Shown: positions 7,288-15,052 of the stretch, piece by piece
How the letters are laid out: every line of letters starts with the position of its first letter
Numbering within the stretch: position 1 is the stretch's first letter
IMG/VR virus record: IMGVR_UViG_3300030380_002846
Coordinates: 1 to 22,097 of that record
Reading direction: 5' to 3' (one strand)
From: a virus
DNA: 22,097 nt
Position numbers and translations under genes: made by a program
Notes under the pieces: model-generated
What the model saw: only the letters and a program-made list of their open reading frames with translations
Database searches by the model: none
Told to the model about the DNA's origin: nothing

Positions 7288-7746
7288 CTATGCGGCTAGT
7301 TCATCAGATATGCGCCATGCGTTTCGCCATACTCTTGTCTGAGGCAATTGTTGCGTTTTGCATATTACCATCTTTGGCTTATTACCGCTATCCCAATTCA
7401 TCCAAACGCTCTGAGGCACATCTTTCATAATCAAATATTCAATGGCCTCTTCTTCAGTCATCGGCGGCATCGGCTCCGTCTGATGAAGTAGATACCCGCG
7501 TGTATGCTTTTTGAAATCTGGTTGCGCTTCATCCTTTGCCAGTTCCCAGTAAACCCACACAGGGGGCAAAACACCGCCCTGCAATGCACAAGCCATCCAG
7601 TTAGGGTCAGGTATTAGTATTGACGCACAATCATCTACGCTTTTTTCATAGACCACACGATAATCTGACTGCACTGGCTCAAGGTTCTCCTTTGCCCAGC
7701 ATAGACGATCAAACAAGTGTGTGCCTTGAAACTCTGGTGTTTGCAT
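7288..7746 (-). CDS. Tryptophan-rich unknown protein of the fibre array
   Basis: A 152-residue protein. ATG at 7746 is chosen over an upstream GTG/ATG at 7773 because it overlaps the preceding stop as TAATG. The N-terminus is MQTPEFQGTHLFDRLCWAKE. Eight of 152 residues are tryptophan, several in pairs (PVWVYWELAKDE, SVWMNWDSG, VWRNAWRISDEL). The stretch MPPMTEEEAIEYLIMKDVPQ looks helical. I do not recognise the family. The position within appendage genes suggests a virion or assembly role, but nothing else supports that. Confidence 0.6.
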   Translation of the reverse strand: MQTPEFQGTHLFDRLCWAKENLEPVQSDYRVVYEKSVDDCASILIPDPNWMACALQGGVLPPVWVYWELAKDEAQPDFKKHTRGYLLHQTEPMPPMTEEEAIEYLIMKDVPQSVWMNWDSGNKPKMVICKTQQLPQTRVWRNAWRISDELAA

Positions 7747-8162
7747 TATGCTAACTCCCCTGCCCACATCCAATCGTGTGCGCTGTCAGTTCCGCTTCCT
7801 GTGGATGCAGTATGTACTCTTAGGTCGAGAACAGACGTTGTTGTATCGGTACTACCGCATCGAACAATTTTGGGACCACCGTGCGCCATTCCAGCTAAAG
7901 CGGATGCATCTATTTCTTCTTGAGCAGCATTTATAAGTGTATAGTTAAATTCTCCAGTACTTGATTCATCTGTTTTTGATGACACATTTAAGGAATTGCT
8001 TATTACTGTGCCAGTCTGATCAAGCGTACTTGCCCACGCTTTTAAAGTTCCGTTCACAACATACTTTGAAGCAACTGACGTTGGTATTGTTACACTTGAT
8101 CCACTTACAGTTTCAGTTGAATCTGTACCCTCAAAGGTATCTGCTACAATTTTCCCTGCCAT
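7746..8162 (-). CDS. Small appendage protein, NVSS paralogue A
   Basis: A 138-residue beta-rich protein starting MAGKIVADTFEGTDSTETVS. It shares with the next two genes upstream the core K.W......(T/S)....I..SLNVSS..DES and a closing segment that ends GELA. These are three adjacent paralogues, probably made by tandem duplication and divergence, and they most likely form or decorate the tail tip. The gene overlaps its upstream neighbour at TAATG (base 8162) and its downstream neighbour at base 7746, so the set is translationally coupled. The biochemical role is unknown. Confidence 0.68.
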   Translation of the reverse strand: MAGKIVADTFEGTDSTETVSGSSVTIPTSVASKYVVNGTLKAWASTLDQTGTVISNSLNVSSKTDESSTGEFNYTLINAAQEEIDASALAGMAHGGPKIVRCGSTDTTTSVLDLRVHTASTGSGTDSAHDWMWAGELA

Positions 8163-8581
8163 TACGCTAATTCTCCATGAGCCGCGACATGAATCTGTCC
8201 TTCAGTCTGTGAGTTAGATGTGGTGTACATCTCTGTATTCATTGTTGATGAATCAGTAACGGTTACCTGAAGCGATCTGTTTTGTGGATTGCCTCCGTCT
8301 TTACCCCCGCCAGCAGTTGGAACATAAAATGCGCTTGACATTGCACTTGTAAGATTTATCCCATCTTCAGTAGTTTCATCTATCAAACTAGAAACATTAA
8401 GACTAGCTCTTATAGTTGGGTTACTGCTATCTACCAGAGTATCAAAATAGACCCACACCTTTGCCAATCCCTTCTCCAATATTTGCGTAGTAGAGGAACC
8501 GACAGTAACAGTGACATTTTTAGCAGTGGTCTTACCAGTAAGCGTATCTGTTTTGACCTCACCTGTGATAAGCTCACTCAT
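8162..8581 (-). CDS. Small appendage protein, NVSS paralogue B
   Basis: A 139-residue protein starting MSELITGEVKTDTLTGKTTA. The core AKVWVYFDTLVDSSNPTIRA runs into SLNVSSLIDETTEDG, then GGGKDGGN and a final HVAAHGELA. It aligns by eye with the paralogues at 7746-8162 and 8578-8961 over most of its length, with strong divergence outside the NVSS motif. The MSEL start is the same as in the 8578-8961 paralogue. The start overlaps the previous stop as ATGA. Beta-rich appendage role inferred. Confidence 0.68.
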   Translation of the reverse strand: MSELITGEVKTDTLTGKTTAKNVTVTVGSSTTQILEKGLAKVWVYFDTLVDSSNPTIRASLNVSSLIDETTEDGINLTSAMSSAFYVPTAGGGKDGGNPQNRSLQVTVTDSSTMNTEMYTTSNSQTEGQIHVAAHGELA

Positions 8582-8961
8582 AGCAGATCCCCCACAGCGG
8601 CAACATTCACCTCATTTACTCCGACATCACCACTAACAACATCATATGCTGTTGCGAACATCCTTGATGAGGTTTTATTATCATGGACAAAACTGATAAA
8701 CCTATCTTGTACGGCGGTTGAGCCACCATGTGTTGCTAACTCACAAAAGTTCGCGTTACTCATCTGATTTGTCATATCAATTTGCGTGTCGTTACTATTC
8801 ACATCGGTGAGTGAACTTACATTGAAACTTTCGTTTTCACTTACATCTGAGCCACCTGTGTTTTGAAAGCAACTCCAACACTTTATCGCCATTTGCTTGG
8901 TAAGAGTGACTGGACCTGTGCCATTACTGGCTGTAATTGTATCCGCTCTCAACTCGCTCAT
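8578..8961 (-). CDS. Small appendage protein, NVSS paralogue C
   Basis: A 127-residue protein starting MSELRADTITASNGTGPVTL. The opening (L.ADTI...NGTGPVTLT) is a known form at the head of short marine phage fibre proteins. The core is IKCWSCFQNTGGSD, then ESFNVSSLTDVNSND, matching the other two NVSS paralogues. It ends EVNVAAVGDLL, parallel to GELA in the other two. It has four cysteines, and none of the paralogues shows an enzyme motif. It overlaps the next gene downstream by four bases and the gene upstream (8958-9440) by four bases. Confidence 0.68.
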   Translation of the reverse strand: MSELRADTITASNGTGPVTLTKQMAIKCWSCFQNTGGSDVSENESFNVSSLTDVNSNDTQIDMTNQMSNANFCELATHGGSTAVQDRFISFVHDNKTSSRMFATAYDVVSGDVGVNEVNVAAVGDLL

Positions 8962-9440
8962 GCTATCACCATGCTTCCATTCACTGTGACAGTGATGTTA
9001 CTAGCTATTGTAAGCGGTCCTGCACAAAGGGCATTTTCATTGCCAGCAATCGTAACATCAGTATCTAACTGGGCTTGATGAACTCTAAATATGTCACCCT
9101 TTCGTGAAGCATGACCAACTTCACCGTTTTCACCTTGGAAAAAACCCCCGCCGCCACTGCCACCGCCTGTGCCTGTGCCTACTGTTTTGCCTTGGAAAAC
9201 AATGTAAAAATCATCTGTTGTTTCAACATCACCTGTCATAGTGAGGCTGGTTCCGCTTGCCGAATATGCTACTGATGGCTCTTGTCTGACGTTATTAACA
9301 AAAACCTCAATATCATTTGGACCACTTACGGTATGATCTAAAGTGTAACCTCTTTTTGCTGGCACTCCTGTGACACCTGTAAGGTCTTGATATTCAATTG
9401 CCTGAACCGCAAAACTTGGTGAATTACCTACATATGGCAT
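8958..9440 (-). CDS. Small tail fibre-like protein with glycine-rich hinge
   Basis: A 160-residue protein starting MPYVGNSPSFAVQAIEYQDL. The MPY(V/I)G.(S/T)P opening is shared with the fibre gene at 4661-5803. An N-terminal domain with a strand pair (NDIEVFVNNVRQEPSVAYSA) is followed by a glycine-rich hinge (TGTGGGSGGGG). The C-terminal part has LDTDVTIAGNENALCAGPLT and IASNITVTVNGSMVIA, a beta-helix-like repeat common at the ends of marine phage fibre proteins. The start overlaps the stop of the next gene upstream (TGATG). Probable trimeric fibre piece. Confidence 0.7.
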   Translation of the reverse strand: MPYVGNSPSFAVQAIEYQDLTGVTGVPAKRGYTLDHTVSGPNDIEVFVNNVRQEPSVAYSASGTSLTMTGDVETTDDFYIVFQGKTVGTGTGGGSGGGGFFQGENGEVGHASRKGDIFRVHQAQLDTDVTIAGNENALCAGPLTIASNITVTVNGSMVIA

Positions 9441-9769
9441 CAGGTTTGCTCCATTATACTCAAAGCTGTATCAAGGCTGTTTGCAGTATCAGACGAAACC
9501 GAAATTGTATGGGTTGTCTCCAATATCAGCTTATTGCCTGACATATATTCAAATGATGACCCAGCGGGTATGGGAATATTTTTCGCAAGGAATATCGTGG
9601 ATGCCGCACTTAACTTAATATTGACTGTTATCTGACTTGCGCTTGTGTTTGCAACGGTCAGGCCAACAATCACAGTCGTTGTCGCGGCGGGTACTGTGTA
9701 GATATTCATAAGAGCATTTGCGGCTGTGCTTGAGCCATCAAACGTCTTAACCTTAAAGGTGTTAGCCAT
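9440..9769 (-). CDS. Small beta-sandwich structural protein
   Basis: A 109-residue protein starting MANTFKVKTFDGSSTAANAL. The run MNIYTVPAATTTVIVGLTVA, then ITVNIKLSAASTIFLAKNIP, then KLILETTHTISVSSD and LSIMEQT, is a compact beta-sandwich often seen in marine phage and cyanophage virions (YT.PA.TT..I.GL.VAN, later IP.G......LILE.G). It is usually annotated as a structural or fibre protein. One short domain only, no enzyme motif. It fits with the neighbouring appendage genes. Confidence 0.7.
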   Translation of the reverse strand: MANTFKVKTFDGSSTAANALMNIYTVPAATTTVIVGLTVANTSASQITVNIKLSAASTIFLAKNIPIPAGSSFEYMSGNKLILETTHTISVSSDTANSLDTALSIMEQT

Positions 9770-9779
9770 GACCTACCCC

Positions 9780-10229
9780 CTACGCTACATCATCTAAGAG
9801 AGCCGCCACAATACAAGTCACTGTGCCTGTGGATGAGATAGCATGAATATCTGCAACTGTGGTATTTGGTAGATTCGCACAAAAACTATGACCAGCCGCA
9901 ATTTTTATTGCATCTGTAGCACTTGTTGAAGCCGTACCCGCATCAAGCACTATATATACATCATTGGAACTATCAGTGTTTTGAATAAAAAGAAAATTTA
10001 CCTTATCCGCTGTGGCTACCGCTGTAGGGGCTGTGTCATCATCAACCGCTGTATAATCAGTAAAATATCCAGCAATCAAATCAGTGCTTGAGTTTGAAAC
10101 ACTCGTTAGCTTGTAATACCACTTATCATTCGCATCCGCTGGGCTTATTGTAATTGACCCAGAGATGGTTTTTGCAATCTCATCAGGCAGAACGGTTGCC
10201 TGTATCGTTACTGAAGCGTCATCTGCCAT
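9780..10229 (-). CDS. Appendage protein, tandem paralogue 1
   Basis: A 149-residue protein beginning MADDASVTIQATVLPDEIAK. It is clearly homologous to the next gene upstream. Shared blocks are VLPDEIA, DANDKWYYKLTS, STDLIAG.F.DYTAV, ATADKV.FLF and a late PNTTV...HAISS, ending IVAAL.DDVA. The two were probably duplicated and then diverged mainly on variable strands. AAGGAGTC lies just upstream of the ATG. Beta-rich, with no catalytic motif; likely part of the tail tip or capsid surface. Confidence 0.7.
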   Translation of the reverse strand: MADDASVTIQATVLPDEIAKTISGSITISPADANDKWYYKLTSVSNSSTDLIAGYFTDYTAVDDDTAPTAVATADKVNFLFIQNTDSSNDVYIVLDAGTASTSATDAIKIAAGHSFCANLPNTTVADIHAISSTGTVTCIVAALLDDVA

Positions 10230-10240
10230 TTTCGACTCCT

Positions 10241-10708
10241 TTATGCCACATCATCAATTAAAGCCGCTACAATGGCGGTTACACTAGCATCTCCCGCATC
10301 TGCAATATCAGATGAGATGGCGTGAAGATTGCCCACTGTTGTATTTGGGAATCTACCATAAAAACTTTGACCCGCCCCAATAAATATTCCATCAGCAACG
10401 CTATTTGAGGCTGTGCCACCATCAAGAACAATATAAATACCATCCGTGGTGCTTTGATTTTTCACAAACAAAAACTTGACCTTATCAGCCGTATCAATTG
10501 CTGTCGGGGCGGATGATGCGGATACGGCGGTATAATCTAAGAAAGAACCAGCAATCAAATCCGCGCTTGTTTGAGTGATGCTAGTTAATTTATAATACCA
10601 TTTATCGTTGGCATCATCAGGCGCGACTGACATTTCAGCATCAAGAGTTACAGCAATCTCGTCTGGTAAAACTTGCACTTCAGCGGTTACGATTGCATCA
10701 TCTGCCAT
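10241..10708 (-). CDS. Appendage protein, tandem paralogue 2
   Basis: A 155-residue protein beginning MADDAIVTAEVQVLPDEIAV, with the same core blocks as its neighbour at 9780-10229: VLPDEIA, DANDKWYYKLTS, SADLIAG.F.DYTAV, DTADKVKFLF, FPNTTV, HAISSDI and IVAALIDDVA. The shared DDVA end and MADDA start show that the whole gene was copied. Divergence is substantial, so the event is old or the genes are under diversifying selection. Probable virion surface or tail tip protein. Confidence 0.7.
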   Translation of the reverse strand: MADDAIVTAEVQVLPDEIAVTLDAEMSVAPDDANDKWYYKLTSITQTSADLIAGSFLDYTAVSASSAPTAIDTADKVKFLFVKNQSTTDGIYIVLDGGTASNSVADGIFIGAGQSFYGRFPNTTVGNLHAISSDIADAGDASVTAIVAALIDDVA

Positions 10709-10712
10709 TTTC

Positions 10713-11138
10713 TCATCCTAACGCTATCGCTAATGCCACAGCTTGCGGATCAGCCTCACTTGAAAGCGTGCCTGTGATATTGCCACTAGCTGTGATATTG
10801 CCTGTAATATTGATATTTCCTGTTCCAGTAATATCCTGACTGTTCAAATCTAAATTAGCCCCAAGTTGAGGGCTAGGGTCATCAACCAATTCTTCACCAG
10901 TTACTAACACAGAATCATTGGACTGGTTGAATGAAAACAAAGTTATAAAAGCATCGTTATCTGCGTTTCGTATTTTTAGTATATCATTCGCTGTATCATA
11001 CCACAACTGATAGGCATAGGTGGTTGATGGAGCGGATGACCCAGAGCTTAATGAAACCAAAGCAGATAAAGCATTATTTATATCTGCCCTCGTATTTGGG
11101 AATGTTTGATTGGCTATATTAAAATCATGCTGTGCCAT
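10713..11138 (-). CDS. Phage tail fibre-like protein (MAQHD... family)
   Basis: A 141-residue protein starting MAQHDFNIANQTFPNTRADI. The forms NALSALVSLSSGSSAPSTTY and AYQLWYDTANDILKIRNADN are the usual opening domain of phage fibre proteins (FR.DLN.AL.A......AP...YA...W.DT....LKIRNAANN.W). In longer relatives it leads into repeats. Here it ends in a short repetitive beta-strand run (LNSQDITGTGNINITGNITA, then SGNITG). It lies just downstream of the J-like gene, so a baseplate-attached fibre is likely. AGGAG precedes ATG at 11138. Confidence 0.72.
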   Translation of the reverse strand: MAQHDFNIANQTFPNTRADINNALSALVSLSSGSSAPSTTYAYQLWYDTANDILKIRNADNDAFITLFSFNQSNDSVLVTGEELVDDPSPQLGANLDLNSQDITGTGNINITGNITASGNITGTLSSEADPQAVALAIALG

Positions 11139-11147
11139 TTTAAACTC

Positions 11148-14132
11148 CTAGCTTGCTATTTTTCCTGAACCTGAAGCGGTAAAATCAAATGTTCTGTTTA
11201 TAATAGTATTGGAACTATCACGGAATGTTATCGTAAATCCAGCGGTTGTTTTGTTTGTTATTTGATAAAACTCACCAGTTAAAAGATTCTGAGCCGCTAT
11301 GCCAAGGCCTTCCAAGGTTCTATATTCATACCCGAAAGTAACTACCTTTGCAGTTGTTCCGCTTGCAATATCTTGTCCTGTCTGGATTTTTATCTCTGCG
11401 TGTGTGGTTGCGCTTGCAAGTGTGACCGCTGGCGAATAATACCTTGTGCCATCTAGTTGGGTTTGACTTGTCAATTTCAATCGTAGTTTGAAAGCTCTCG
11501 CGGTATAATCCCCTGTTGTCACATCGCTGAAATCTGTAAAGGTGGGACTTGATGAGGGATCATCATCGGTTGTTGCTATTTGCATCACAACATTAGCCCC
11601 GCCAATAGCTGATCTCGTTTGTGCGTTGCCTGTGCCAGCGAAAGGCCCGTAATCCGCTCTAGTATAAGTTATATCAGTTCCAACAAGCCTGAATGTTTGT
11701 TTTGAGCCTAAATCAGTGTGGTTTGTGAACTCATATGTGCCAGATTCCACCACGTTTTGATTTCCGCCATCAAATAACCCAGTAGCATCATCAAAATTAC
11801 CTGATACAGAATCAAAGTTGTTACTCGATTGAAGCCGTAAACTTGGTGTCCCACTGTCGCTGAAAACATAAACATTTGTTTTTGTGCCAGCAAACCCTGT
11901 TGCCGCTTGACTCTCTGTGATTGTTCCTATCGTAGCAAAACCACTTGTGGAAGGGTTATCTTGAATAATCCCCTTTGCCTTTGCCGCAAGGTTTGACCTA
12001 TTCCCATACTTATCTACCGCCACACAGAAATACGTCCCTGTCAAACCCGCCACCGTGATTGTATTTGCTGGCCTAGCGACCTTCTCTGCGAGAATGATGG
12101 CGTTGGCAAAATCCTCGCCAGTGACTACATTTTGATGTCTGATTTCATAATGGCTCAAATCTTCATCAGTGAGAGGCGTCCAAGTTAGAACAGCGTTTGC
12201 ACCTTGATAATTCAAACTCAAATCAGATACGTCGCTTGGTAGGCTTGCAACACCCTTTCCAACAATTGTAATTGTCTGCACCACCCTATCAGATACAGTG
12301 CCAACATTGGAACGTGATCTTGCCCTAACTGTGTAAGTATCACCTGTTTTTACATCAAGGTATTCAAAAACGGTGTTTGAACTCCTACCCAAAGAAATTC
12401 TCGGCTGATCTGTAACAGCAACCCCATCTCTCGCTGTGATTTGAACATCCACCTCAAATGTTGTTGAGTATGAATCTCTTGCAGTCAAAGAAACTTCAAT
12501 GACACTTGTTGCTTTTTGGTTAATGACTTGAACCGTTTGCGCGAGAACCATCGTTGGGGGGAGTATGGCAAATGGATCTGGTAATTCAGTATCATCTTCA
12601 ATAAAGTCATCTTCCTCTGCGTTCCAATCAAAAACCGCGCTATTTGTTTCCCGCAACAAAAGATCAATAGCTAATGTCTCAGTGCTTACTGGCGCAAGAG
12701 TCCAAGAAGCAACTTCAAATACTTTTTGATTAAAACCAAATCGCGGGAATGTGACATAAACCCAATCACCCGCCTTGAGGTTGAAAGCCTTTAAACTAGC
12801 CCTTGTCGATATGGTTATTGCTTGGCGGCTTCTAAAAAGCGTTGCCTTAGCTATTCTCTGTGCGCGAGAATGACTTGTTTGCATATTCTGTGGGAAATCT
12901 AAAACTCTCTCCACATTGTTATCTTCAGCAAGGAATGTCGCTGACGTTACTTTTTTGAAATCTGTTGGAACGTATTTATCACCTGATGGGTTCACAAAAA
13001 CGCCACTGACGGTATTGTATTGATCTGCTATTGATTGCTTGGTTTTTACATCCACTGGTCCACGCAAATCATCTTCCGTAAGTGTCATAACAGGTGTTCT
13101 TGCTGATCCAACCGTCAAAGAAAACTTGCCATTTTGATATGTGAGTTGCCCAATACAAGTCTGTAGTAATTGTGTAAGCACATTTTTATGTGATTGATTT
13201 ACTTTAAAGGCTCCATTGACTGTGTAGCGTTTTTCCGTACCACCATTTGAAAGCGGCACATCTTCATTACATATCGCTCTAGCATCAATAAACGATTGCA
13301 GATCAATCTCTGAATTAGATAGACCCATACCGTACACTGTATTTGTAAGGTAATCATAAATTACATCAGCGGATGTATTTCTAAAGGCTTTGTTTGCCCC
13401 TAGATCATCAACTCTTTTTATTAGCGCACCTTGGATTGTGGCGGAAACTCTTGGCAAGCCATTTGGATACGCCCTATCATCAAACGTAAACCTGTAACCT
13501 ACCAGCGCGACCCCTCTAAATCTGTGGTCTTTGGTAAAACCTTTGAATTGATCTTTAATGAAACTAAAGGCATCTTGCCCATTTGTTCCCTTACGTTCAT
13601 AAATACGAACTAATTTATCATTCTTGGCAACGCCACGCTCTTCATCCGCTTTATCTTGTATGTAAATTTTTGGGGCTGTTACTTTGTTGCTTTTGACCGT
13701 TACATTTTTATCATCCAGCCTGTGGTTAGTGTACCTGTTAATTTCGTGACCAGCGTATGCAACAATCATATAAAGAAACTTATTTTTCTTGCCTTCTGTG
13801 GCAATAAAGCTGATAACCCCGCCTACACGAACCTCTCCATAAATAACTTGTCGAGGTTGGGCTGGCTGTTTGATAGTTTGCGTGCGGCCTTGCAACTCAC
13901 CAACAAAAGCGTTGGTATCAAAGTTTGGCATATCAGGCGTTGGGGAAAGAGCTGATGTCAGCGCCATCGTGCCAGCATAGATTGCCGCGCTTGCTAGATA
14001 ACCCAAAGTTCCAATTGGGTTTATCCAAGCCATGAGAGCTATAGTTGCTAATGCAACAGGATCTTTAATAATCTTACCGACATTATCAACGGTATCTTCA
14101 ATTATCTTGCCAAGACTACCTATAACAGCCAT
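11148..14132 (-). CDS. Tail tip protein, J-like (host specificity)
   Basis: A 994-residue protein. A hydrophobic stretch covers residues 25-63 (ALATIALMAWINPIGTLGYL). Residues 86-130 contain the J-type phrase PAQPRQVIYGEVRVGGVISF, and residues 205-275 have FRGVALVGYRF....YPNGLP and VIYDYLTNTVYGMGL, typical of gpJ and its relatives. A tail-protein core (about 300-490) follows, with YNTVSGVFVNPSGDKYVPTD and LKAGDWVYVTFPRFGF. Two fibronectin III-like domains sit near residues 525-625 and 631-720 (LSLNYQGANAVLTWTPLTDE, HYEIRH). The last 270 residues are beta-rich and probably variable. It forms the tail tip that binds the host. It is adjacent to the hub gene upstream. Confidence 0.85.
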   Translation of the reverse strand: MAVIGSLGKIIEDTVDNVGKIIKDPVALATIALMAWINPIGTLGYLASAAIYAGTMALTSALSPTPDMPNFDTNAFVGELQGRTQTIKQPAQPRQVIYGEVRVGGVISFIATEGKKNKFLYMIVAYAGHEINRYTNHRLDDKNVTVKSNKVTAPKIYIQDKADEERGVAKNDKLVRIYERKGTNGQDAFSFIKDQFKGFTKDHRFRGVALVGYRFTFDDRAYPNGLPRVSATIQGALIKRVDDLGANKAFRNTSADVIYDYLTNTVYGMGLSNSEIDLQSFIDARAICNEDVPLSNGGTEKRYTVNGAFKVNQSHKNVLTQLLQTCIGQLTYQNGKFSLTVGSARTPVMTLTEDDLRGPVDVKTKQSIADQYNTVSGVFVNPSGDKYVPTDFKKVTSATFLAEDNNVERVLDFPQNMQTSHSRAQRIAKATLFRSRQAITISTRASLKAFNLKAGDWVYVTFPRFGFNQKVFEVASWTLAPVSTETLAIDLLLRETNSAVFDWNAEEDDFIEDDTELPDPFAILPPTMVLAQTVQVINQKATSVIEVSLTARDSYSTTFEVDVQITARDGVAVTDQPRISLGRSSNTVFEYLDVKTGDTYTVRARSRSNVGTVSDRVVQTITIVGKGVASLPSDVSDLSLNYQGANAVLTWTPLTDEDLSHYEIRHQNVVTGEDFANAIILAEKVARPANTITVAGLTGTYFCVAVDKYGNRSNLAAKAKGIIQDNPSTSGFATIGTITESQAATGFAGTKTNVYVFSDSGTPSLRLQSSNNFDSVSGNFDDATGLFDGGNQNVVESGTYEFTNHTDLGSKQTFRLVGTDITYTRADYGPFAGTGNAQTRSAIGGANVVMQIATTDDDPSSSPTFTDFSDVTTGDYTARAFKLRLKLTSQTQLDGTRYYSPAVTLASATTHAEIKIQTGQDIASGTTAKVVTFGYEYRTLEGLGIAAQNLLTGEFYQITNKTTAGFTITFRDSSNTIINRTFDFTASGSGKIAS

Positions 14133-14687
14133 TTACCGACCCCACGTTATAGTTTTGTCTTGAAGGCCATCTATAAAAGAAAATCCAACATCACCAGCGA
14201 ACAATGCTTTCTGTTCGTTGTTTGTGTAACGACTTACTTTATTACGGTTCATTCCAATCAAAATGTTTTCGCTCATAATGGAGATGTTGGCGTAATTGCC
14301 ATCATCTGAGATAGTCATTGTATCCATTAAGCCTTTGAAAAGGATATATGTTGCAATAACACTCTGGCTGGAATCTAATGCGCCTACAAATAATGTAAGA
14401 TTTCTGCCTTGGTAGGCATCAGTTAGGGCGGTAGCTATTAAAGAGCTATCAATACCATTGATGGTAAGATTGACACCGTTTGCCTCAAGCTCTGCTGTCT
14501 CTGTGATGGGAGCAAACGCAACAATATCACCCGCCCCAATGTAGGTTTCTGATTCAATGGTTTTGTCGCCAATTCCAGACCAAAACCTTGCTGTGCCGCC
14601 AGCGAACTCTGCTTTCATAGCAAAGAATATTCTGACAGTATCACCAGTGAGGGCTGTATTGAGGTTGCTATCTATCCCTCTAGCCAT
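14133..14687 (-). CDS. Tail hub / distal tail protein (DUF2163-like)
   Basis: A 184-residue protein starting MARGIDSNLNTALTGDTVRI and then FFAMKAEFAGGTARFWSGIG. The forms LN.AL......F.A....GG..R.W.G.G, YIGAGDIVAFAPITETAELE, then DAYQGRNLTLFVGALDSSQS and YILFKGLMD, occur in small hub proteins that precede the J protein in siphoviruses, including GTA-like DUF2163 proteins. It probably joins the tape measure end to the tail tip. The stop TAA abuts the J start directly. This order (hub, then J) is conserved even though the module is misplaced relative to the connector genes. Confidence 0.72.
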   Translation of the reverse strand: MARGIDSNLNTALTGDTVRIFFAMKAEFAGGTARFWSGIGDKTIESETYIGAGDIVAFAPITETAELEANGVNLTINGIDSSLIATALTDAYQGRNLTLFVGALDSSQSVIATYILFKGLMDTMTISDDGNYANISIMSENILIGMNRNKVSRYTNNEQKALFAGDVGFSFIDGLQDKTITWGR

Positions 14688-14701
14688 GAAGCCCCCTTAT
14701 G

Positions 14702-15004
14702 TTACTTTAGGGATTTTTCAGGTGCTTTGCCGCCTTCCCATGCCTCATTGACATTGGGAGTGCTTGGGTCATCGCCCTTTAGCGTGCCATCAGCGTTTCT
14801 AGCCCTTGTGGGGGCGTTTACCTTTGTTTCGGTAGGTTTTACCACCTTTGTTTCTTCAGCAAGCCCTGCGGCTATAAATGCGGCGTTTCTTGCTTTTTCC
14901 CAATCTTCATTACTTGAAAGCTCCTCGCCCTCTGTATAGGTGCGAGTGACAGACCCCATGCTATTGGCAACACCTATGCCATTCTTGATCATTACTGTAG
15001 CCAT
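14702..15004 (-). CDS. Small structural-region protein (unknown)
   Basis: A 100-residue protein starting MATVMIKNGIGVANSMGSVT. The N-terminal half is compact; the C-terminal part is disordered and charged and ends RNADGTLKGDDPSTPNVNEA before WEGGKAPEKSLK. The DDPSTP..NEAW tail appears in small proteins next to capsid genes in several phages. It could be a connector or head accessory factor. GGAGGG lies upstream of ATG at 15004. No family can be named firmly. Confidence 0.65.
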   Translation of the reverse strand: MATVMIKNGIGVANSMGSVTRTYTEGEELSSNEDWEKARNAAFIAAGLAEETKVVKPTETKVNAPTRARNADGTLKGDDPSTPNVNEAWEGGKAPEKSLK

Positions 15005-15024
15005 CTAGCCCTCCGATTGGTAGA

Positions 15025-15046
15025 GGGGCAGAGCGAACCCTGCCCC
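15025..15046 (-). other. RNA hairpin after the decoration gene
   Basis: On the minus strand GGGGCAGGG and CTCTGCCCC pair around a TTCG loop: nine base pairs, one of them G-U. The hairpin lies in the 48-base gap between the decoration gene and the next gene. There is no U-run after it, so it is not a standard terminator. It may stabilise the capsid and decoration messages or act as a weak attenuator that lowers expression of genes further down. The structure is seen in the sequence; the function is inferred. Confidence 0.5.
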
Positions 15047-15052
15047 CACATT

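Noticed and set aside
7746-10708. Repeated sequence as a CRISPR array or DNA repeat.
   Set aside because: The similarity is at protein level between full-length genes; there are no short identical direct repeats with spacers.
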